DNA of 38,032 nucleotides, taken from positions 1 through 38,032 of the forward strand of contig CAZZBP010000011.1 in NCBI GenBank assembly GCA_964652755.1, written 5' to 3'. Below are positions 1 to 8,922 of this stretch, piece by piece. The DNA is from UBA11795 sp964652755 (GTDB lineage: Bacteria > Chloroflexota > Dehalococcoidia > Lucifugimonadales > UBA826). Under the pieces are notes generated by a model that had not been told where the DNA came from, searched no databases, and saw only the letters and a list, made by a program, of their open reading frames with translations. The number at the start of each line of letters is the position of its first letter. Position 1 is the stretch's first letter. Position numbers and translations under genes: made by a program.

Positions 1-1964
1 TTGAGATCAGGTTTACAGGGATAAACGTTGTGTGGTGTGGACCCATGGCCACCATTTCCAATGCGGTAATCCATCGGCCATCCGAGAGACTCTGCTACCA
101 TGAACTCTCCGACTAATCCTGTCACCCCATCTCGTTGCGGGAGCACTGAATAACAGCCAGTTCCGTTTCGCTCACGATAAAGTAGACCACTGACTATTGC
201 TGCTGCGCAAGTCGCACCTGCGATTGGGTCACCGTAAGATATGCCGGATTTGTGAGGAGCACCTCCTTCGTATCCTTGAAGAGCAACGAGCCCACCCATT
301 TGCTCAATGGTGGGACCGTATCCAACTCGAGAAGCATCAGATCCTGTGTGGCCAAACCCTGGCATCGAGACGTAAACAATCTGGGGATTCAAGGATGTTA
401 AGTCTTTGTACCCTAGTTCATTTCTCTCTGCTACACCGGATGACCAGTTCTCAACGAACACATCGGCAGTTGAAATGAGATTTTTGAGCGCTTTTTGCCC
501 ACTCTCCTGTTTGATATCGATCACAAGACTTCTCTTTCCACGGTTATATTCACTAAAATATGGAGAAATATTGATCTCTGGAGTCGTACGGGCTCCGCCA
601 ACAGTGCGCATTGAATCCGGGAAAGTAGGACCTTCTACTTTTATTACGTCAGCACCCATATCGGCTAGGAATCGTGTAGCGTAGGGCCCGGACCACACTT
701 GGGTCATATCCACGATACGGATTCCTTCAAGTGGGGAAGAATCCACCACCCTTGCATCTGGAGTTGTTCTAGGGACAGTTGTCTTAAAAGAGGCCAATTC
801 CTCTAGCACCTCTATTGTATGTTCGCCTATCTTTGGGGCTGGCCGGAATTGGCCTCTATCTGAAGAATTACTAACCGCCGAATCCAATGAAAACGAAACA
901 GGGCCCGAAGGAACCGGGTGTTTTCCCAGAACAGGATGATCTACTTCCTGCCAGAAGTCTGTCTCCAAATAATGGGACCATTTAAGAAGTTCGTCTGGAG
1001 TAGGAATCATTGCAAATGGTGCGCGATGTATGTCAGCCATTTGGAAAATCTCTTCAGCTGTATGAGACGTGGTGAAATTCGGAACCAGATGCCCTAGAAG
1101 ATCATCTGATTCAGGTGACCGTTTACTGTCGCGAAACAAAGGATCTTCTTTCAATTCAGGCATTGACATTACATCCAAAACAGAGTGGATCTGCCGTGGC
1201 AAGGAAGCCACTCCAATCCAACCATCTTTGCACGGATGAACCCCCCATAGGGGATGAGGGTTGTTCCCTCTACGTGGCTCCTCCGAGTTATACCAAAGGG
1301 CCGAAGGTCCAGCCCCTTCAAGAGTTGCCGCTTGGACCTCTTGGAGAGAAATATCTACGATATCTCCGATCCCAGTTCTCTCGGCGGCGAACAAAGCCGT
1401 AAGGAGTGCTCCTAACGCGTGCAGACTCCCTTGATAGTAGGCCTGGTGACCGGCAGTCAGTAAAGGAGGTTTATCCTTGTCTCCTGTCAGGTACAGTTGC
1501 CCCCCTGATGCAGCGGATGTGAGTGCGCTAGCAGACCAGTCTGATTTAGGTCCGGTTTGCCCATAAGGGGTGATCCTCACCGCTGAAAGGGATCGTTTTT
1601 CTTCCGACAGACTTTCAAAATCTATCCCATATTTGGCTAGATAGCCAGGCTGATAACTGTCTATGACACCGTGAGCGCTAAGTATTAATCTATTTGCTCT
1701 ATCCACGTCATCTAGGTTTTCTAGATCAAATTGCACAGATCTTTTACCGGTCCCCAAGTAAGCGAAAAGTATGCTCGTTTCAGGGTCAGGCGTCGTCGAC
1801 CCGTTTTGGGGTGGCCAAGGAGGCAAGTATCTGATCGGATGTCCATGAGGAGGCTCGATTGTAATGACATCAGCTCCGTAGGCGGCAAGTAATCGGCCTG
1901 TGTTTGCTGCGGCAACGTCGGTTCCAAATTCTATTATTCTTAGGTTGCTGAGAACCTGTTTCAT
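1..1964 (-). CDS. Tandem (two-domain) family III CoA-transferase, CaiB/BaiF type, 3' end cut by window edge
   Basis: Likely moves CoA between a CoA thioester and a carboxylic acid, activating organic acids for degradation in the cytoplasm. The frame is open from the ATG at 1964 to the window edge (about 654 codons), longer than the usual 380-420 residues, because two CaiB domains are fused. Domain 1 starts LSNLRIIEFGTDVAAANTGR and ends with the family C-terminal motif APKIGEHTIEVLEE near residue 385. Domain 2 restarts near residue 413 with LEGIRIVDMTQVWSGPYATR followed by ADMGADVIKVEGP, and is cut after about 240 residues. At the position of the family catalytic Asp, domain 1 has Glu (SLQEV) and domain 2 keeps Asp (PQRDG), so domain 2 may be the active half; this is my alignment by eye. 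AAGGATGAG precedes the ATG. It lies 101 bp downstream of a flavin monooxygenase on the same strand and may share its transcript. Substrate unknown. Confidence 0.9.
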   Translation of the reverse strand, partial: MKQVLSNLRIIEFGTDVAAANTGRLLAAYGADVITIEPPHGHPIRYLPPWPPQNGSTTPDPETSILFAYLGTGKRSVQFDLENLDDVDRANRLILSAHGVIDSYQPGYLAKYGIDFESLSEEKRSLSAVRITPYGQTGPKSDWSASALTSAASGGQLYLTGDKDKPPLLTAGHQAYYQGSLHALGALLTALFAAERTGIGDIVDISLQEVQAATLEGAGPSALWYNSEEPRRGNNPHPLWGVHPCKDGWIGVASLPRQIHSVLDVMSMPELKEDPLFRDSKRSPESDDLLGHLVPNFTTSHTAEEIFQMADIHRAPFAMIPTPDELLKWSHYLETDFWQEVDHPVLGKHPVPSGPVSFSLDSAVSNSSDRGQFRPAPKIGEHTIEVLEELASFKTTVPRTTPDARVVDSSPLEGIRIVDMTQVWSGPYATRFLADMGADVIKVEGPTFPDSMRTVGGARTTPEINISPYFSEYNRGKRSLVIDIKQESGQKALKNLISTADVFVENWSSGVAERNELGYKDLTSLNPQIVYVSMPGFGHTGSDASRVGYGPTIEQMGGLVALQGYEGGAPHKSGISYGDPIAGATCAAAIVSGLLYRERNGTGCYSVLPQRDGVTGLVGEFMVAESLGWPMDYRIGNGGHGSTPHNVYPCKPDL

Positions 1965-2065
1965 TCGTTCTCATCCTTTTTAAGGAATCTCAATGACGCC
2001 TATCTCTTTGATTAACTCAGAGTTCACCGTTGTCTTTGGTCTTTATAGTCGGGCTCTATCAATTA

Positions 2066-3121
2066 TCAGTCAAACTCGGGCATTACCTTGTTCGCAAACA
2101 GCTGCATGGATTCTTGAACTTCATAGGTCGTGAGGCGTCCACGTCGATTAAATTCGACGATGCATTGATCGATGTGTGGAATTTGCTCTTCAATATTCTT
2201 GAGCCTCTCTATGCACCCTTGGGGACTGTCATATATGCAATGTTGTATCGCCTCTTCAAAGTTCCATGTTCCCCAGCCGCCAGCTCCGGATGAGAAGTCA
2301 TGCCTTCCTCCTCCAATTGCGGAGGAATGAACAGGTGGGCCATCAGAGATAACGTCGCTATCTAACCAGTTTCTTGACATCAGGCTACGGGCTTTTTCTC
2401 GAGTCTCTGCTACGAATAATGAAATCGCTACATGAAACGACTGTGCAGTGGTTGCTTTTGTAGTTTCTTTGAAATAATTTGCGAATGTAATTGAGTGACG
2501 GCGTAAATTGGGGAGCGATTGACTTAGTGTGGTTCCAATAACACCCATGTTCTGCTGCCCGGCAAATGAAAAACTTCCATCACTATTTGCCGCCATTAAA
2601 AGAGGTGGTCCGGTTTTTTGTATAGGTCGAGGTAATACTGGTACGTTTTTGAATTGCCAGAATTCCCCTTTATAGCCTAATCGTTCCGAGGTCCAAGCTT
2701 GTCGCAATATTTTGGTAAATTCACTCACCATACGGCGGCTGGTACTTGAAGCTGTCTCAGGGGAAACGCCCATCACGGTACTAGATGCGCCACCGTATCT
2801 TCCGCCGAGGCATAAATCGAGTCTCCCGCCAGTTAATATGTCGCACGTCGCGGCTGAGGTTGCGTATTCAATAGGGTGATGCATTGGAGTTTGTGTTGCC
2901 AACGTGCCGAATCGTATTTTGGGTGCATGCTGTGCAGCAGCGGCAGCAACAAGGAGCGGTTGTGACATAGGGCGCGTTGGATAAAATGGAGACTCAGCAA
3001 GCCACGCTTCTTCGAAACCAAGTTTGTCGCCGAGAGAGATCTCTTCAATTGTCTCCCAATGCCGCCGGGGCACGTCGGAACCTTCGTGTCCAGGCACCTG
3101 CCAGAAAAGGCCGAACTTCAT
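2066..3121 (-). CDS. LLM-class flavin-dependent oxidoreductase (luciferase-like monooxygenase)
   Basis: A 351-residue bacterial-luciferase-family TIM barrel, expected to use reduced FMN (or F420) and usually O2 to oxidise an organic substrate in the cytoplasm. Visible family signatures are the N-terminal strand MKFGLFWQVPG, the segment KLGFEEAWLAES near residue 35, the strand IRFGTLATQTPMHHPI, LTGGRLDLCLGGRYGG around residue 100, and the later PPLLMAANSDGSF strand. Length suits the alkanesulfonate-monooxygenase-like branch. The ATG at 3121 has AGAGGA about 9 nt upstream. The CoA-transferase follows 101 bp downstream on the same strand, suggesting that one degrades and the other activates parts of the same compound. 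A nested hairpin (3148-3205) lies in its leader. Such monooxygenases are strongly expanded in SAR202 Chloroflexota (family knowledge). Substrate cannot be read from sequence. Confidence 0.92.
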   Translation of the reverse strand: MKFGLFWQVPGHEGSDVPRRHWETIEEISLGDKLGFEEAWLAESPFYPTRPMSQPLLVAAAAAQHAPKIRFGTLATQTPMHHPIEYATSAATCDILTGGRLDLCLGGRYGGASSTVMGVSPETASSTSRRMVSEFTKILRQAWTSERLGYKGEFWQFKNVPVLPRPIQKTGPPLLMAANSDGSFSFAGQQNMGVIGTTLSQSLPNLRRHSITFANYFKETTKATTAQSFHVAISLFVAETREKARSLMSRNWLDSDVISDGPPVHSSAIGGGRHDFSSGAGGWGTWNFEEAIQHCIYDSPQGCIERLKNIEEQIPHIDQCIVEFNRRGRLTTYEVQESMQLFANKVMPEFD

Positions 3122-3147
3122 ACGTTAGTCCTCTATATTTTATGCGG

Positions 3148-3205
3148 TTAAGTGATTCTGTCTGGCCGCATGGTAGCACCGCTTTCCATGCTAGGTGTCA
3201 CTTAA
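3148..3205. repeat. Nested inverted repeat between helicase and monooxygenase genes
   Basis: Outer arms TTAAGTGA (3148-3155) and TCACTTAA (3198-3205) are perfect 8-bp complements. Inside them, GCATGG (3168-3173) pairs with CCATGC (3186-3191), and AGC (3175-3177) with GCT (3181-3183) around an ACC loop. No T-run follows on either strand, so it is not a standard terminator. It lies in the leader of the flavin monooxygenase gene and could be an RNA structure, an operator or a small repeat element. Function unknown. Confidence 0.45.
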
Positions 3206-3252
3206 GGATCGGATCAGCTCGTAAAAAGCAGTAATACGGATCTTTGTATAGG

Positions 3253-4758
3253 CTAGTGTCTTGTTCGTCCCCTGTTGGAGTCTCGGCGAGACCTCACTCC
3301 TTGGGAGTTGGATTTGCCCTTGTGATTAAATGTTTTACTGTTTGATCTTCGATGGGACAACGTGTCTGGCTTAGGTTGACTGGTCCCGGTTGTGGTGTCA
3401 TGAGGGGTTGGATCACTTCTCGATGCACGCCTTGGAGTTCCACTGATATCTCCCACCCGTCTGCTACTGTTGCCCCGCTCGCTGGGTGAGTTTGGCCTTT
3501 TTCGCTTAAATCGACCTTGTTTATTGGAATGTTGCGATCCCTCGTTGGGCCTTATTGATCGGCTTGTAGAAGCTTTGTTGCGCGATGAAGTCGCCTCTGG
3601 GCTGGAAAGCGTTGGAGTGTATCCGCCATAGTTAAAGTCGTCTAGTTTTCTTCTTTCGATTCGATTGCCCAGAACTCGTTCAACCTTTCGGATCAAAGCT
3701 TCGTCTTCATGTATGCAAAAAGTAAAGGCTTCTCCCTGGTTGTGGGCCCTACCAGTTCTACCAATGCGATGGATGTACGTATCAACCGTATTTGGCATGT
3801 CAAAATTTATGACATGAGTTACTTCCGATACATCAATTCCTCGGGAAGCTAAATCGGTGGCTACCAGTATGTCGTACTTCCCCTTACGAAATCCATCTAT
3901 GGCCTTCTGCCGTTTATTTTGCGACATGTTCCCCTGTAGTGGAGCCACCCTGAAACCATTCTTTTCAAGATCTTCTGCTAGAAATCGAGCTCTCCTCTTT
4001 GTGCGAGTGAATATCATGACTTGTCCTGTTGCAGTCCGTTCCAACAGATGCATAATCATTTTTTTCTTTATTTTGTCCGTGGTTGGGTATAAAGCATGGC
4101 TCACTGTTTTTGCCGGAGCGATAATCCCTATCTGGATTGTTTTAGGCCTATTAAGTATGTCTGAAGTCAGTTCGCGAATTTCCGGCGGCATTGTTGCCGC
4201 GAAGAACAGGGTTTGTCGTGGTTTAGGCAGGTGTTCCAATATGCGACGAACATCAGGTAGAAAACCCATGTCACACATTGTGTCGGCCTCATCGATGACA
4301 AGAATGTCCACGTTTGAGAGGTCTATAGTTCTTTCTCTAATATGGTCAAGTAGTCTTCCAGGGCACGCGACGACAATGTCAGTTCCTGTAGCCAGCTTCT
4401 CGTCCTGTGGGTTTTTATTTACTCCTCCGTAGATAGTTATGCTATTAAACCCTGTGTATCGGCCGAAGTTGTCAATTGCCTGATTAACCTGGTCTGCTAA
4501 TTCACGGGTTGGTACGAGTATCAAGGCTTTAATCGCTTTTTGTTTTTCCGGAGGACGGGGATTTCTCGAAAGACGATTCAAAATTGGAAGGGCAAAAGCC
4601 GCAGTCTTTCCAGTTCCGGTCTGAGCCAATCCAAGCAAGTCATGTCCATCTAGTGCAGTTGGGATGGATCGTTCCTGGATTAGGGTAGGCTCTGCGTAAC
4701 CGGCGGACTTTACTCCAGACAGCACAAAGGGTTCGAGGCCTAGGTCTTCGAATTTCAG
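3253..4758 (-). CDS. DEAD-box ATP-dependent RNA helicase (RhlE-like), probable CTG start
   Basis: ATP-dependent RNA unwinding or remodelling in the cytoplasm. Numbered from the CTG at 4758 (501 aa): Q motif GYAEPTLIQ (20-28), motif I AQTGTGKT (45-52), Ia PTRELADQ, DEAD in VIDEADTMCDMGF, motif III AAT (FFAATMPPE) where most family members have SAT, motif V ATDLASRGID and motif VI HRIGRTGR. The last 110 or so residues are a basic, Ser/Arg/Gly-rich disordered tail, as expected for RNA binding. Start choice: the first standard start is GTG at 4725, but reading upstream in frame gives KFEDLGLEPF, which supplies the conserved Phe 17 residues before the Q motif. The only fitting start before the upstream in-frame TAG is CTG 4758, with AGGAG 8 nt ahead. 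Monocistronic by position; divergent from the F420-type oxidoreductase gene. Confidence 0.93.
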   Translation of the reverse strand: MKFEDLGLEPFVLSGVKSAGYAEPTLIQERSIPTALDGHDLLGLAQTGTGKTAAFALPILNRLSRNPRPPEKQKAIKALILVPTRELADQVNQAIDNFGRYTGFNSITIYGGVNKNPQDEKLATGTDIVVACPGRLLDHIRERTIDLSNVDILVIDEADTMCDMGFLPDVRRILEHLPKPRQTLFFAATMPPEIRELTSDILNRPKTIQIGIIAPAKTVSHALYPTTDKIKKKMIMHLLERTATGQVMIFTRTKRRARFLAEDLEKNGFRVAPLQGNMSQNKRQKAIDGFRKGKYDILVATDLASRGIDVSEVTHVINFDMPNTVDTYIHRIGRTGRAHNQGEAFTFCIHEDEALIRKVERVLGNRIERRKLDDFNYGGYTPTLSSPEATSSRNKASTSRSIRPNEGSQHSNKQGRFKRKRPNSPSERGNSSRRVGDISGTPRRASRSDPTPHDTTTGTSQPKPDTLSHRRSNSKTFNHKGKSNSQGVRSRRDSNRGRTRH

Positions 4759-5033
4759 TTTAGATTCTCCTGAACAGCGTGACTAATTAATTTCTTCATT
4801 TTGGCAGAGTTTAAACACGGTCATCTTTAGCACAAACTCACATCAAAGTTGGGTTTGGGGAAAGTGCGGACAGACGGAGTTCAAGTATCCGGCATGAACA
4901 ATTATACAGCGTCTTGGCTCGAACTCGTTGTGTATGCACCTGCTTTTCAAGTCGTGGGTGTATCCTGAGAGCCACGAACAGATGAATGATTCCCGTGTTT
5001 ATTGGATTTTGAAGACGACAATAAGGAGGAAAT

Positions 5034-5891
5034 ATGAAGATAGGACTCCACAGCGCATTTCATACCAAGTCTGTAGATTTGTCAGAGTTCGCTTCTACTA
5101 TTGAAGGGAAAGGATTTGAATCTTTTTGGCTTCCTGAACACGTGGTAATTCCTGTCAATCCCTCAGTAGGGCCAGGTGGGGTCACGGGGGCTTCCATTCC
5201 GGATTCTTATCTTCGTATGGTGGATCCCTTAATTGGTCTCACCGTAGCCGCCTCGGCGACAAAAGAATTGTTACTTGGTACCGGGGTTTGTCTCATTCCA
5301 GAGCATCATCCTATAGATCTGGCAAAGAGGATCTCATCCCTGGATTTCTACTCAGGAGGGCGGTTTTTGTTCGGCATTGGTGCTGGGTGGCAACCTGAGG
5401 AGACTACCGTGCTTGGCGTATATTTCACACGACGCTGGGCACATACGAGGGAATCGATTGCGATCATGAAAAAACTATGGACCGAAGATGAACCTTCTCA
5501 TCAAGGCGAATATTATAGTTTTCCTCCCCTCAAGTTTGACCCGAAGCCTTCTAGGATGCCATATCCACCGATTATTTTGGGAGGCCGCTCCAGATGGGTT
5601 TTCAAACGTACGGCGGTCTGGGGGGATGGGTGGGCACCCTTCATGGTTACTCCTGAAGTTGTCGCTGAGGGAAGGGGGAAGTTGGATAAAGAATGCGAGA
5701 AACTGGATCGCGATCCTTCGACAGTTGAAATAACAGTGTTCGCAGATCCCTCTGTTCATTCTAGCGTCAAAGAAAGCATTGAATTATATCGGCGGGCAGG
5801 TGCGGACCGCTTAGTATTCGCTGTAGCATCTACTCCTGAGGAAGATCCATACGGCACGGTAGAGAAGATTGCCTCAGGCACCCAGATGTAA
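5034..5891 (+). CDS. LLM-class oxidoreductase, probably F420-dependent (TIGR03619-like)
   Basis: A 285-residue luciferase-like TIM-barrel oxidoreductase, probably cytoplasmic and using F420 or FMN. Family features are MKIGLHSAF at the N-terminus, the segment KGFESFWLPEHV (28-39), ELLLGTGVCLIPEHHPI, the strand FLFGIGAGWQPEE, the loop HQGEYYSFPPLKFDPKP and the strand PPIILGG. Length and motif order fit the probable F420-dependent group better than the alkanesulfonate group, so it is not a close paralogue of the monooxygenase at 2066-3121. AAGGAGGAAAT precedes the ATG, the strongest ribosome binding site in this part of the window; the stretch around it is nearly identical to that of the enolase-superfamily gene at 9418. 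An MFS gene starts 26 bp after the stop and is probably co-transcribed, suggesting import or export of substrate or product. Cofactor preference is inferred. Confidence 0.9.
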   Translation: MKIGLHSAFHTKSVDLSEFASTIEGKGFESFWLPEHVVIPVNPSVGPGGVTGASIPDSYLRMVDPLIGLTVAASATKELLLGTGVCLIPEHHPIDLAKRISSLDFYSGGRFLFGIGAGWQPEETTVLGVYFTRRWAHTRESIAIMKKLWTEDEPSHQGEYYSFPPLKFDPKPSRMPYPPIILGGRSRWVFKRTAVWGDGWAPFMVTPEVVAEGRGKLDKECEKLDRDPSTVEITVFADPSVHSSVKESIELYRRAGADRLVFAVASTPEEDPYGTVEKIASGTQM

Positions 5892-5917
5892 ATTGTTTTA
5901 CTAAACTCAGCCTGCTG

Positions 5918-7417
5918 ATGTCTAAGAACTTGCATACATCAAGAATGATGTTTCAATGGGTTCAACTTGTAGTAATTTCGTCTGGTGTGTTTCTGAGTAC
6001 GCTGGATGTGACGGTGAACGTTGCCCTGCCCCGAATATCGGATTATTTTGATTCTGAGCCTCGAATTGTTTATCTCATGATCACGTTCTACCTCGGCACA
6101 GGAGTGGCACTGCAGCTAGGGGTAGGAAGAGCGGGAGACCTATTCGGTCTTAGAAACGTCTTTCTTGTTGGACTAGTATCCTACACCACTGCGATGATCG
6201 CTATTGGGTTATCACCGACGATAGAGTCTGTGATCCTATTTAGGATCTTGCAGGCAGTAGGAAACGCAGCACTTTTAGCTATTTCCCCGGCCCTAGTCAC
6301 CTCTCTTTTCCCGGGTGAAATGCGAGGTAGGGCATTAGGCGTTATGACAGCTATAGGGACTTTAGGTATGTTGGTTGGCACCTTATCTGCCGGCCTTATG
6401 CTGGAATATGTTTCCTGGCACTGGATTTTCCTAGGAAGATTGCCCATATGCTTTATCTCAATAATCGGGACAATTGTCTTACTGAAAGAGATGGGAAGAA
6501 ATACTCAGCCTAAAGTTTCTCCCTGCGAGACGGACTCGGAAATAGCGAGTAGCATTCGATCCTTCGATTTCATGGGAGCAGTTTCTGTCTTTGCAGCCGT
6601 AGTTGCCTTAGTGGCCTACCTGAATGTGGGGGCAGCGAGAGGTTGGATTCAGGTCGAGTCCATGCCGCTATTGATTATCTCGATAGCGCTTTGGGCATTT
6701 TTCTTGAGACGTCAAACCACGGTTAAATTTCCTCTGCTCAAACTCCAAATTTTCAAGGATCTTGCGGTGAGTGCAGGAGTAGGCTCAAATCTACTTTTGA
6801 ATATGGGCACATTTGTAAATGTTTTCATCCTTCCTTATTTCGCGTCAGAAATTATGGGAGTGTCGACAGTTACGCTTGGGATATTTCTTATGCTCATGTC
6901 CATAGCGATATCCATGTGCTCCCCAGTGGGAGGATATATAGCTGACCGCATCGGGCCAGGTTTAGCAACCGTTGTAGGAATGTTGGTTGTAACTGTCGGT
7001 CTCGCTTCATTCACGATGCTGTCAAAGGACGCATCCGTGACGGAAGTCGCAGTCCGCATGTTTGTAGTGGGAGCTGGGGTTGGTATATTTCAAAGCGCGA
7101 ATCTGAGTCTGATAATGGGAGGAATGAAACCTGAAGGTCTCGGTACAGGAGGTGCCCTTTCAGGCATCTCGAGGGGAATGGGCTCCGTTACGGCGGTAGC
7201 CGTCCTCGGAGGTATTTTTGCATCGATATATAATCTCAATTCCCCGGGTGTGGGCATTCTATTCGCTTCGACAACTCACGAATCCGTGAATGCTTACGTG
7301 TCAGCATTTAGAATCGTTTATTGGGTTGCAACGGCTTTAACCGCGTTGGGCATGGTTACGTCTTTTTTGGCATGGAAGGGGATTGCTCTTCATCGATTAC
7401 GCAGGATCACGAAGTGA
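5918..7417 (+). CDS. MFS transporter, DHA2/EmrB-QacA type
   Basis: A 499-residue integral membrane proton-coupled transporter with about 14 predicted hydrophobic segments, the usual size for the DHA2 (14-TM) branch. Helix 1 carries LSTLDVTVNVALPRI, the motif D1 signature of this branch, and the cytoplasmic loop 2-3 holds GRAGDLFGLRNVF, a motif A variant. Helix 5 carries GTLGMLVGTLSAG where motif C is expected but with a changed glycine/proline pattern, so antiporter direction is uncertain. The gene follows the F420-type oxidoreductase by 26 bp and is probably its transport partner. It converges with the acyltransferase gene, leaving only 10 bp and no visible terminator. ATG 5918 lacks a clear ribosome binding site; ATG 5945 or 5948 are alternatives that keep helix 1 intact. 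Confidence 0.92.
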   Translation: MSKNLHTSRMMFQWVQLVVISSGVFLSTLDVTVNVALPRISDYFDSEPRIVYLMITFYLGTGVALQLGVGRAGDLFGLRNVFLVGLVSYTTAMIAIGLSPTIESVILFRILQAVGNAALLAISPALVTSLFPGEMRGRALGVMTAIGTLGMLVGTLSAGLMLEYVSWHWIFLGRLPICFISIIGTIVLLKEMGRNTQPKVSPCETDSEIASSIRSFDFMGAVSVFAAVVALVAYLNVGAARGWIQVESMPLLIISIALWAFFLRRQTTVKFPLLKLQIFKDLAVSAGVGSNLLLNMGTFVNVFILPYFASEIMGVSTVTLGIFLMLMSIAISMCSPVGGYIADRIGPGLATVVGMLVVTVGLASFTMLSKDASVTEVAVRMFVVGAGVGIFQSANLSLIMGGMKPEGLGTGGALSGISRGMGSVTAVAVLGGIFASIYNLNSPGVGILFASTTHESVNAYVSAFRIVYWVATALTALGMVTSFLAWKGIALHRLRRITK

Positions 7418-7427
7418 ATTTTGCCCT

Positions 7428-8822
7428 TTATCTTCTGTCCTGCCGGCCATTTAATAGCCAACCGATAGGGGTGTATCGAACTAAGTAGTGGTAAGTAAGA
7501 ATTCCAAGTGCCACCGTTAATAAGCAGACGACCGTAAACTTCATCTCAGCTGTCCAATTAATACCCGTCAAATCTTTAAGCGAACCGTCTCTATCGAGGT
7601 GGGCAAGCCAGAAGGACAGAAAAGCAACAATTGGCAAGTGAATTATGTATATCCAATATGATGAGTCAGATAGCCAACGGACCCATTTCGCAGGCCTCTT
7701 TATCGCAGCCTGGAACACACCTATAAATGCCAGAGCTATAAGGACGGAAGCAGACCCATAAGCAAGAAGGTTTATCGTTTCAAATAACGCGATAATTTCT
7801 GTCTTCCCGCTGGCGCTTAATTCCTTGAGAATGCCAGCGGAAATCAAGTGGGCGTAATAGACTACTGCTGACACAATGAATAGAGTTACAAATGTTACTG
7901 AACTCTTTAATTTCCCGATCAAATCCCTGTTTAACCAAAGGCCGTAGCCATATAGAAAAAAGATGGAATAATAGAACAGGTCCGGTATGTTCAACGGCCA
8001 AATAGGTTTGGACTCGTCGACTCCTCTTATTGATAACAGTATCACTGAGCCAGCGATTAAAAGAATAGGAATCCTGGAGTATATCAATTTAGCTGCCCAT
8101 TCCCCCAGAGAAGTGCGACTGACTAGTCTCAATGTGCTTGCGGACAAGGCCAGAGCAGTGACAGCCATGGATGCGATAAATCCGATTATTGCGAGCCCAA
8201 AGGCCACAAAAATCCCAACTCCTGGAAAGGGGCCGAAGCCATTTATATAAAGCATCATGATTATGAAGCCTATCCAGACGGCAGCTATGGTTACAACGGC
8301 TCTTTTTAATACAGATAGGAACCGAAATAGAAGTGAACCTATATACATGATCATGAGGTAGTATAGAAACCAAAGGTGGCCCACCAGGTCTCCACTGGAG
8401 TCAAGCTGCAATCCTTTGTCGAAATTGCCCAGCATTGCTTCCATTGAAAGTGATCCTTTCCACCCGTATATCCAGATAATGGGCAGTAAAAAGGCCATAA
8501 ATGATCCAAAAATAACGAGAGGGACGGCTATCCTCTTGAGCCGGTTTGCGATGAATTCCTTGGTTGTTCGTCGTTCCAGAAGTAAGTGTGCAAAGAATCC
8601 CGCAAGTAGAAAAAATGTCGGCATTCTCCATATGTGAATGAAATCGAACAACAATAAGAGGGACAGTGATTGATCGTCATCTGCTGGCCACATAAATTCG
8701 ATCCCGAGCATTCGGGAAAAATACGGGAGTGAGCCATGCAATAGGATCCCGAGTAACATGGCGAAACCTCGAAGTCCGTCAAGCCCATGGTATCGCTGCT
8801 GTCCATCATGGTTTGCCAACAT
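7428..8822 (-). CDS. Acyltransferase family 3 membrane protein
   Basis: A 464-residue polytopic membrane protein of the acyltransferase-3 family (PF01757), which moves acyl groups, often acetyl or succinyl, onto extracytoplasmic sugars or glycolipids. The diagnostic start is RYHGLDGLRGFAMLLGILLH (residues 10-29), with the conserved R-x-x-x-LD-x-LRG pattern and the catalytic His at the end of helix 1. A second family feature is WRMPTFFLLAGFFAHLLLE near residue 66. About ten further hydrophobic helices follow, and the protein ends in a short polar tail. It resembles the OpgC/MdoC-like subset in length. It stands alone on its strand, convergent with the MFS gene, and its ATG has no strong ribosome binding site. 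Acceptor and acyl donor cannot be read from the sequence. Confidence 0.88.
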   Translation of the reverse strand: MLANHDGQQRYHGLDGLRGFAMLLGILLHGSLPYFSRMLGIEFMWPADDDQSLSLLLLFDFIHIWRMPTFFLLAGFFAHLLLERRTTKEFIANRLKRIAVPLVIFGSFMAFLLPIIWIYGWKGSLSMEAMLGNFDKGLQLDSSGDLVGHLWFLYYLMIMYIGSLLFRFLSVLKRAVVTIAAVWIGFIIMMLYINGFGPFPGVGIFVAFGLAIIGFIASMAVTALALSASTLRLVSRTSLGEWAAKLIYSRIPILLIAGSVILLSIRGVDESKPIWPLNIPDLFYYSIFFLYGYGLWLNRDLIGKLKSSVTFVTLFIVSAVVYYAHLISAGILKELSASGKTEIIALFETINLLAYGSASVLIALAFIGVFQAAIKRPAKWVRWLSDSSYWIYIIHLPIVAFLSFWLAHLDRDGSLKDLTGINWTAEMKFTVVCLLTVALGILTYHYLVRYTPIGWLLNGRQDRR

Positions 8823-8922
8823 AGAGACTATTTTAGCTGAGTAACTTGGTTTTCCTCACAGCCAAGTTCAAAAGTGTTGATCCTTTAGTCATTATGGAAA
8901 AGAAAGCGCTTCTCAAGTGGAA

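Noticed and set aside
3857..4432. 191-codon frame on the plus strand opposite the helicase gene
   Set aside because: It is antisense to a strongly conserved DEAD-box coding sequence, has no ribosome binding site and no recognisable domain.
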